Origin: Ascaris suum
Taxonomy: Eukaryota; Nematoda; Chromadorea; Rhabditida; Ascarididae
Length of the DNA: 64,000 nucleotides
Assembly (NCBI GenBank): GCA_013433145.1
Contig: CM024187.1
Coordinates: forward strand, 5,906,826-5,970,825
Direction: 5' to 3'
Part shown: piece by piece, positions 56,091 through 64,000 of the stretch
Numbering within the stretch: the stretch's first letter is position 1
How the letters are laid out: each line of letters begins with the position of its first letter
Program-made: the position numbers and the translations under genes
Notes under the pieces: model-generated
The model's database searches: none
Told to the model about the DNA's origin: nothing
The model's input: the letters and a program-made list of their open reading frames with translations, nothing else

Positions 56091-56399
56091 TTTTACTCAC
56101 TCTCCGCTGTCAGAAATTTTAGCTTCACTTCCTTCTTAAACAGGGGATAAGGAGGCGGGGAATAAGCCGTGAACCTCACCTCGATTTTTTTGCCTGTAAT
56201 AAACAGCCATATTTTTTTAAAATAAAAGAGAGGTGCATCATTACCGGCATGTGTCTGCTTATCTGCCAAGTGCCAGCAATTGAACACAACACTTTGGAGG
56301 CGTAGATAATTAGGTACCGACCATCTCCCAGCAGAAAAGACAAACGAGGCCCGCTACTTCTCAGCAAACACCTGAAACCAGGCCTCTAGGATTGGTTGT

Positions 56400-59340
56400 T
56401 GACCAGCAGGAACTTGCACTGTTTGGAAGGTTCAAGCAAGGGATTTAGGATGTCGGATCGTTTTCTAAGGGCTTGGAACATTATGGACAAGCTTGAAACA
56501 TTTGTGTCATATACATGAGCATTGCTCGTCCGCTTGGCTCTTATATCGTATTTCTGGCGTTCATTCTATCATATATTCACCAAGAACGCAATAAAGAAGC
56601 AAGCTTCTATGTGGATGAAAATATGCGTACGTTGTGGAACGAAGCATAACACGTGCTCTTAGGTTAAAGCATACAAGTTCATCTTCACTGCAAAATCGAG
56701 AACATCGATGCACATAACGATATGAAAGCAGCGATTATTGGGGTAACGCAGTAGCAGTAACGTTGAAGCTTCTAAATGCTTAGATCCTAACATGACAACC
56801 TGAGCACTTTAAAAGCCGAACTTTGACATGAAACCGAATAGGGCCAGTGTATCGCAATAATGCAGTCCAAATTGTTCCCATTGATTGAGTTGCACTTGTG
56901 GGGTGATTAGTTCGCGTTTATTCACGTAATAGGGCTATTGTGATTTGTGAACCGTTATAAGACGGAAGCTCTTCCTGTATTTGTTCGTCTGAATGGCGCT
57001 TTTAGTCACTAAGTCCTTCCGGTCTTATAAATAAGCGTTGAGTTAAACCAGACATGCAAATGAAACCGTTGCTCGCGGTGGTGGTCTAATCAAGTTATGG
57101 CTCCGTGGTTGGAGCACAAGGTAGCCGTGCCCATGACATGGCCTTAGCGCAGCCTCCTTGTCACAGCAGTGGGAATACCCGTAACTCTTTGGCCATGAGA
57201 ATGAAGTGGGGGAGAGGAAGGAATCTGTGCCCGTGCCACGCAAAAGGAAAGTGCGCGACCTTCCGCTAAAACAATCGCAGTGCAATTGTTCGCCAGAGGA
57301 AGTACCAGATTATTGCTTAAGTTAAGGTGAAACGCTGGTGCTAGGATATATGAGATTAGTGCTTGTGACGCGCAAAAGTAACCGATGTCCACCTGTCCGC
57401 AAGACAGAGTAACAAATTGGCATGCTAACTTGTAAGTTTTCTGTTAGCGCCGCAGTGAACTTCAGAGTGTGCAGAAAGTGGACAGACACGCAGTCCGGTA
57501 CTGATTTTACTTATGTTTGACGGGGGAAGGCCATAAGTTCTCCTTTCGCATAACAGATCCTGCGCTTTCGTGCGGGGGAGGGGAGCGGCAAACGCCTTGT
57601 CCCTTGGCCTGGTCTCTGGCCCCCATATCGCGCTGTCTTCTCTCATTTAATGTTCATTCCCCCATTGCAAATGGCCTTTCAACGTCTTCAACTCCTATCC
57701 TCCTTGAAGGGGACGCTAGAAACAGGCTGCGTTACATATCAATGGAAGGTTTCACGAAACACGACTTAGAGAATCCTACAGTATGACTTTCACATAATAT
57801 AGTTAATAGTAGGTGCTTAAGTCATTTTACAGATAATTTAGTCAGTGCCAACTTTGGTGAGAAGAATGATTTGCGAGATGTGGGAAAACGATGGGTTGGC
57901 GAGACGTGATTTGAGCTGGAAGGGGTTTCTGGGTTTCTAAGACTGGGTTTCTGCCTGCTCCAAGTCTTTGATCTAACAAAATATTGAGTTGCGCAACGTG
58001 TTCACATTAGGTCTACGTGATGCTACGTTTATTAGATCAGATCCCCAAGGTGTGCCACTAAATACAGGTGTTGAATAGGAACGGCTGCTAAGTATGTGTA
58101 TGAATCCAGATGGCCTATTTCGACGTACGAGAGCTTAAACGTGATTTTGTAGGTGTGCACGCAGCACAGAGATGACGACGTTGTTTCGATCGGGGACAAC
58201 CGCCACTAAACTTGTGAGTTTGCACAACTTTTGGCGTTACTAGTAACTCATGTGGTGAACAGTGCAAATGGTATTGAAAGCAGACAACTTCTCTTTTGCG
58301 CAGATTTTCTTTGAAATGAAAAGAGGTGGATGAGGCCGAATCAAGGTAAGGTTAGGCGGAAGAGAATTGCGAACTGAACGAAGAACTTTATAAATAGTTT
58401 CTGAAAGCACAGCGTTTGTTGCAGCGGGCTGACTGCTCTAACCCGCTCGTGTGACAATACTGGCTTGTGCAAACGGCTTTTTTCAGTGACAAAAATCGAC
58501 GGGTAGGAGGAAGAATTGAAGCGGTCTGCAAATAGACTGTCATTTGAGATTCAAAAAACTAGAGGAATTCGGGAAATTTCGTCCAGTTTTGCAGAAATTT
58601 CGTCGAAAATTTAACGAGAGGGATTGGCGGAAAGCAGAGCCATTGAAAACTGCGCATATTGGCAAAGGTTTGAGCCGGATACTGAAAAGTATGATAGTTC
58701 CGCCGAATGAATTCATTATTATAACCACTTATTATATGCAGCTGGCTTCTGGGTCCTGCTGTCTTGGTCCATTTTGTGAAGACTTTTGGAAATAGAAGCA
58801 CCTAATTCGGGGGATCAAGAACTACAGCTGTGTACTACACTACACTGAGTAAAACTTAAGAATTCGTAAATTTCTTCACTTTTGGAGGAGGGAGGGTGTT
58901 ATTCAGATAAGCGTTATTTCCGCTCTTAAGGTTTTGTAGAGGTTCAGCGTTGTCAGAATTTCAGCAAATAATATCCATATTTATGAAAGATTTGTTTTGC
59001 GAATTCTCTGCTGCAGAGAATTTTCCAAAAACTTTGTCGATTTGTCAAGAAGGGCGCTTTTTGAGGTGATACTTCATTGCAGGTAAATAAACTGTATGTA
59101 CAGCTTTCCGTTACGATTCTCACGCAACACAACACAACCTGTCGAAAGCAGTTGGAGGTAGTCGGAAGTGAATCCAGCGGGCACCCGGTCAGCAACATCA
59201 CCTCTTTATCCATAATATAGGTAATACGGAAAGTAGTGGGAACTTGGATCAAGAGGGAGGAGCAGGGGAACTCAATCGAGGGGACATATACACTGCCCAT
59301 AACATAAAACCCTTCCCGGTCATAGAACGTCTACGCCACA
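56400..59340. other. No firm gene; GC-rich open patches at 57.0-57.8 kb
   Basis: Around 57043-57392 (minus) and 57517-57786 (plus) the sequence is GC-rich and open in more than one frame. No frame gives a recognised domain or a supported splice chain. Confidence 0.35.
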
Positions 59341-59380
59341 GCTACTGATTCCAAACAAATATTTGATTGTCCAGCTGCAG

Positions 59381-59460
59381 CAGAAAAATTACGATATGCG
59401 TAAAAAGATGCTCATCTTCAGATCTGCGGTTTCCCGTCGGTGGGCTTGGAAGTGATGCCG
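59381..59460 (+). CDS. Possible 5' exon of the Rieske gene
   Basis: An open stretch between CCAGCTGCAG and the donor GTAAGG reads KRCSSSDLRFPVGGLGSDA and ends in phase 1, as needed to join the Rieske exon at 60235 (Asp from G plus AT). A basic, Ser-rich segment just before the mature domain would suit a mitochondrial presequence end. No initiator exon was found, and an overlapping minus-strand frame (59342-59632) is also open, so this is tentative. Confidence 0.3.
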
Positions 59461-60234
59461 GTAAGGGTGCCGGATAAGAAATTGGTCCCAGTATCGGAAC
59501 AAATCGATCGATTACAGACGACAGACTCTCTTCAAGCAGCAGTTTTGAAGAGTTCGGCGCTGCCGGGGCTTTTTCTTTCGACTCTGGCAGCGAAGGGCGT
59601 GAACGGTTGGCCGTACAATTTATCCGTTTCATTTCTAGCTCGTTTTTGCCGATTCCGCTTTAGCGGCATTGAAAAACCATGCCGCATTTGAAGGATTAAT
59701 TGCGCTTGAACGGGACGAACATTGAAACAGACGGGTTATGACGTATAACTTTTAGTGCAAAAGCGATACATGTTCGGTAATATCTGTAGTTTCATTTATA
59801 AATTTTGCTCTTTTCCTGAGCTAGCGATAAAATACTGCAAACGTTTGGGTGAAGGCCGCGGAAATAAGTGTGAATTAATGTAAATGTTCGAGACGCTGTT
59901 AACGTAGATTAGGTTGAGTAGATTAGGCGTTTATCACTCTATGTCTTTTCATGCTAGGATGGGTTTATTTGGAGGCAACCCCGTCAAAAGTCGATGAACG
60001 TCTGTGTATTGGATTTCATTTCCGCTCAAGTGCGCTGTTATGATTACATGAACTGTAGAGCTTTATCGAAGTCTCGAAGCGCGTTGTGCCACTAGAGGGG
60101 CATCTTTGCATAGGCGTACTCTCTAGTTGCTGCTTTTCTCCTATGCAGAGTCTATCCATGTTATGGGTTGCGTTAAGTATTTCTGTGGGAATAGAGCCCG
60201 CTTTCAGTAACAACTCGCCGTTTCGCTCACACAG

Positions 60235-63200
60235 ATGTGTCGTTCCCGGATTTTGACAAATATCGACTTGAGAACACGTTGGATGTGGTTACCTCGGCTA
60301 GAGAGACTGAAAATGAGCGCAGAGCATTACCGATCGCAGTTTACTATGGCGGTACGTTTGCTCGTATTCCGCCTTCTTTTCGCTGCTTAAGGAAGTGATG
60401 ATTATTCATTGTTTTCGTTCATCGAATCCTGTTGGCAGCTCCTCAATTGCTTTTTTGCTGGTATGCGTGATGAAGAGTTTTTGAAGGGTTCCAGCCACAG
60501 CACTACTTAAAAATAATTTTGGCTCAGAAGGTTCTTTCAAAGATCCTCAGTTTACGAAGGCCGATGAGGAGGGAGGGAAGGGGTATAGCCGAACGACGCC
60601 GGTGTTGTATCTGTTTTGGGGGTCGTGAAGACTGGCAAACTAATGTGAGGTATTTTCATGCCATCTTTTCCCTTTTTTGATAGTCGACCGCGAGCTGAAA
60701 TTAAATAAGAGCTAAACTAAGAGGTACAATGTGAGCCTATCTTGGCGCATGCGAAGAACAAAACGCTTTGTTGCTTTACTGTCTTCGAGTGTTGTTTTCT
60801 TGATCCATGTTCTAATGTTTCAATGCCATAGGAAAGACGACGAGTTTTGTTTTGTTGCTGCAGGGCAAAGGTTTCATCTCTTCACGCTTTCTGTTGAGAG
60901 CGAAGACATCTCTACTCGAATTAATTTTTTCCATTTCTTTTGAGATTTTCCAATTGAATGTGTTCTGCAACAATTACTTCTCTTTTATTCCTTTAGTTTT
61001 TTTGGCTCAGGTATCAGATTTTTTGTGATACCCGGTCATTACTATAGTCTAGAATGGAAATCTGGGTATTTCATCGAAAAAATAAGAAGTGGATCGTGAG
61101 TATACATGTTGTGAACTGCTTAGTGAGTCTCGTCGACTATGTAAGGTGAACATGGTTTTTTTGTTTATATAATCCCACTTTGAACTTTTTATGTGCGTTG
61201 AAGTCTTTAGGAGTTCGATTGAATGGGATTTTTGTGGCGTTTATTGAATCATTTCGATCAGGAGCAAGTATTCGAGACAATCTTTTTAAATTGCCTTCAC
61301 AGTTCTTCAAAAATACCTCATTAGTATTGGTGGAATATGAGGTGGGAGGAGGCGCGCTTGATGGAGCTGTCTTGTATCGTCGCTGAATCACAGCGGGTCC
61401 CTTGCAATTCAGTGCTTCAATGTTTGCTCTTAGGTCGTTCCAAGTAAAAAGTTGATCTCTGTCGCCCCTCCTAATTACATCTGAACTTTTATGTTGTTAA
61501 CAAACTACCATCAGACATTTTCTTACACCCCTAAAGAGATTGGCAATTTTAGTGAAGTTCCATAAAACCTTTACGCTGCATCTGATTTGACGAAGTGGCG
61601 CTATTTTTCGGTTTCTTGTTATTTTGGTTTCAAGTTTAAGTGGGTGGTGTGATGTCTTTATTGGTCGCGAAAGAAGCAGTACAAACGATGGTCTCGTTCA
61701 AGGCAATGGCCGCAGATCAGAAGGCATTGGCGTCAATCGAAATAAATATGAGTGATATTCCCGAGGGCCAGGTAAAGCATGCTTTCTGATTAGTGCACGT
61801 ATGAAGGTATCTATATCTAGCAAGCAGTCGGAGTTATGATTGGAGGTGCTGTTTCTTAGGAGGGTGTTCATGCAGACTTAGATCGGCTGCAAGGGCGCCC
61901 TTGGTGATCTTCTGAGCGACTCTCTACGATCGAGCTTCAACTTTGGACTAGCAGTAGCAGCATCGATCTTCATTCAAGATAGGATCTGTCGAAACAAAAG
62001 TTTGGGAGAGTTGCGAAACTCGTAAGCCGTTTCTTGGAAGTATCTGCTCTATTTCAGAAGACAGCAACTCTCTAAACCCCGTTCAAACACAAACTTCCTC
62101 GGAAGTGAACATCTACGCTATAACTTTAATTATAAACCTCTTTCATTATGGATTTTCCCGACGAGGCAAAGAAAGTCGCCAACTTTTCTACGATTTGAAC
62201 CAGTCGAAGCGGACAATTTCGACTTGCATTTGATTGAGCAAAAGAAGCTGTTATCATTTCCTAGGGAATTTTAAAGGTACTAACATAACAGCAAAAATTC
62301 ATTGGTAGGCGAACCCAATCTTGAGATTTGTTTTTTTTTTTCGATTATGTAGAACTTTTAAAAGTTGGGACATATATTAGCCTAGGATGTTAAAATTAAC
62401 ATACTCCATTATATACAACATCACAACCGCAGGTTTTGTGCTGTGTGTCGAAACTAGGGGACAAGCGGGCGAACATCCATGCACACAAACACATACACAT
62501 TTACAATGTGATGCGGTTAGCTGTTAGATTCCGGCCAGTTACAGCTTATCTGCCTTCCAAACGATGGTTACAAATTTAACTCTGACTGTATCACCGATTC
62601 ATACTGGACCATGGACAAAGAATAAGGTTTGTCTTTCTTTGGAGAAGAGGCCTACCAAGCAACTGAGGATACACATATCCGTCGTCAGGATGTTACGCTC
62701 ACACGATGCACAAACAACCGGTTTCTTCGACATGGAGGGAACACGCATGATAGAAGGAGAGAAAAATGAATGAAGCAACTATTAGGTACAAGCTTATATA
62801 GGGTACTGAAGTACAGGCAGATGCAAGATTTTTACGGTTGAGACACTTTTTCAATAGAGATGAAAAGGAAGCTTCTCACATTTGAACATATCTTCAGTAG
62901 AAATTGAAAGTGCAAGTTTTTCACAATTCCGCATCTGTTTCTTCGACCATTCGACGGTTGTAGCCGTGCGCCCGTTCATTCATCAGCTGAAGCCACACAT
63001 TCGTCCATTCATCGGAGGCTTTGAATCAGATGCCCTTTCATCGCTCAGTTGTCCTTTAGCCGTTCGCTGCCCGTCCTCTTGTTTAGCTGAATAGCTTCCT
63101 TCATCGCTTTTGCATCAGGCGGCATTAGAGGCAGACATCGGCTTTGTAAAGTTTTCTGTTGGTGATCTGGTGGACGACTAGAGATCGATTCACGTTGCAC

Positions 63201-63833
63201 ACCCTCACCTCAGAAAGGACTCGAAGTGTGATCATGGGTGTCCACAAGAAACTGCCAGAGTCTAGAGGGCAGTTATAAGTGCCCTACATATGATCGAGAT
63301 CAAACATCAGCTTGACCGACGTTTTCGAGAAAAAAACTGCTAAGGTGTTTGCAGCTGCGGACAAGGTGCTATGTCATGAATGACAAAAGTAGCCAAATGG
63401 AACAAAGTTGGGATCCGAATATGCAAAAAAGCAAGAGGAATGGGTTGTTCCTTAGTTCGCTGTTCTTGGACCTTATCCTTCGCTAAACTGCTCTACGGCG
63501 AGAGGATCATCGATAAACTGAGGTGGAGGTTGTTTGCACATGATACGAAGTTGTATATCTTTCAAAACAGTGACGGAATGTCGCAATCTTTGTGATAATA
63601 AACATGCCTTAGATTGACGGTAAGCTCCCTTTTCGGTTTGTTCCAGACGAAAACGTTCGAATGGCGCGGCAAGCCAGTGTTTGTCAAGCACCGTACGCCC
63701 GAGGAGATCAGCAGGGAGAAGGCCGTTGTAGTCAGCGATTTGCGCCACCCACAGCACGATGATGAACGCGTCATCAGGGACGAGTGGTCGGTGGTGATAG
63801 GTGTTTGCACTCACCTCGGATGTGTACCTATTG
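60235..63833 (+). CDS. isp-1: Mitochondrial Rieske iron-sulfur protein, 3' end beyond window
   Basis: Exons are 60235-60351, 61641-61771 and 63647-63833, all with matching phases and donors (GTACGT, GTAAAG, GTAAGT). They encode FPDFDKYR, then [12 protein letters not shown], and [20 protein letters not shown], the single membrane anchor. The flexible hinge [13 protein letters not shown] follows, then [17 protein letters not shown] and [11 protein letters not shown]. Exon 3 ends at [11 protein letters not shown], the first cluster-binding box (CTHLGC). The second box (CPCHG) and the C-terminus must lie beyond 64000. The protein is the Rieske subunit of respiratory complex III (UQCRFS1 family), passing electrons from ubiquinol to cytochrome c1 at the inner membrane. 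The order and wording of motifs match nematode ISP-1 closely. The presequence exon is not confirmed. Confidence 0.93.
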
Positions 63834-64000
63834 GTAAGTATCCCTTCCAACCTGCTATATTTCTTGCACTCAATTCCAAGCCTATAATCCCAGCATCGCT
63901 AACTAAAATAAAGCTGATTGGTGTCAATGACTGATATTCCCCTCCGTTGCCGGAAGTCACATCTGGTAAATGGTGTTTCAGAAGTCGAGGTAGTGATGCC

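Noticed and set aside
59342..59632. Minus-strand 96-codon frame rich in Pro and Ser
   Set aside because: Coding-like composition, but it overlaps the 5' side of the Rieske gene, all neighbouring frames are open too, and no start, acceptor or family is evident.

Overview
The window is eukaryotic nuclear DNA, most likely from a clade V (strongylid, hookworm-like) nematode. Genes are split by 0.3-4 kb introns with nematode-type acceptors (TTTCAG, TTTTAG, TTTTCTAG). The proteins resemble nematode families, including a Clc-like four-helix protein and a PMK-type p38 kinase. I saw no bacterial operon structure, tRNA, rRNA or CRISPR array. The species is an inference. All exon models were read by eye from splice sites, phase and protein family, without alignment.

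Layout. 0-13 kb: mostly non-coding, with a 236-bp (TA)n tract, a 124-bp direct repeat and a few orphan open exons. 13.6-18.5 kb, minus: complete four-exon Clc-like membrane protein gene. 20-21.3 kb, plus: candidate exons. 23.8-25.4 kb, minus: unidentified multi-exon candidate (gene Y). 28.3-39.7 kb, minus: complete nine-exon p38 MAP kinase of 370 residues (pmk-1/pmk-2-like). 40.2-45.2 kb, plus: head-to-head with the kinase, a chain of at least six phase-compatible exons encoding a Ser/Thr-rich protein I do not recognise (gene X). 43.8-47.5 kb, minus: two decayed LINE copies, one split by a 232-bp snap-back palindrome with a (TA)90 core. 48.4-53.0 kb, plus: SPRY plus SOCS-box adaptor (SPSB3-like). 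53-59.3 kb: no firm gene. 60.2 kb to the right edge, plus: mitochondrial Rieske iron-sulfur protein (isp-1-like), cut by the window after its first cluster-binding box.

Functional view. The firm genes cover stress signalling (p38), ubiquitin-ligase substrate choice (SPRY/SOCS), respiration (Rieske subunit of complex III) and membrane or junction biology (Clc-like). They are separate transcription units rather than one pathway. As I remember it, C. elegans keeps the p38 genes and isp-1 close together on chromosome IV, so this window probably shows a conserved neighbourhood. The C. elegans kinase cluster holds three genes; only one p38 gene is visible here, and a divergent gene lies upstream of it.
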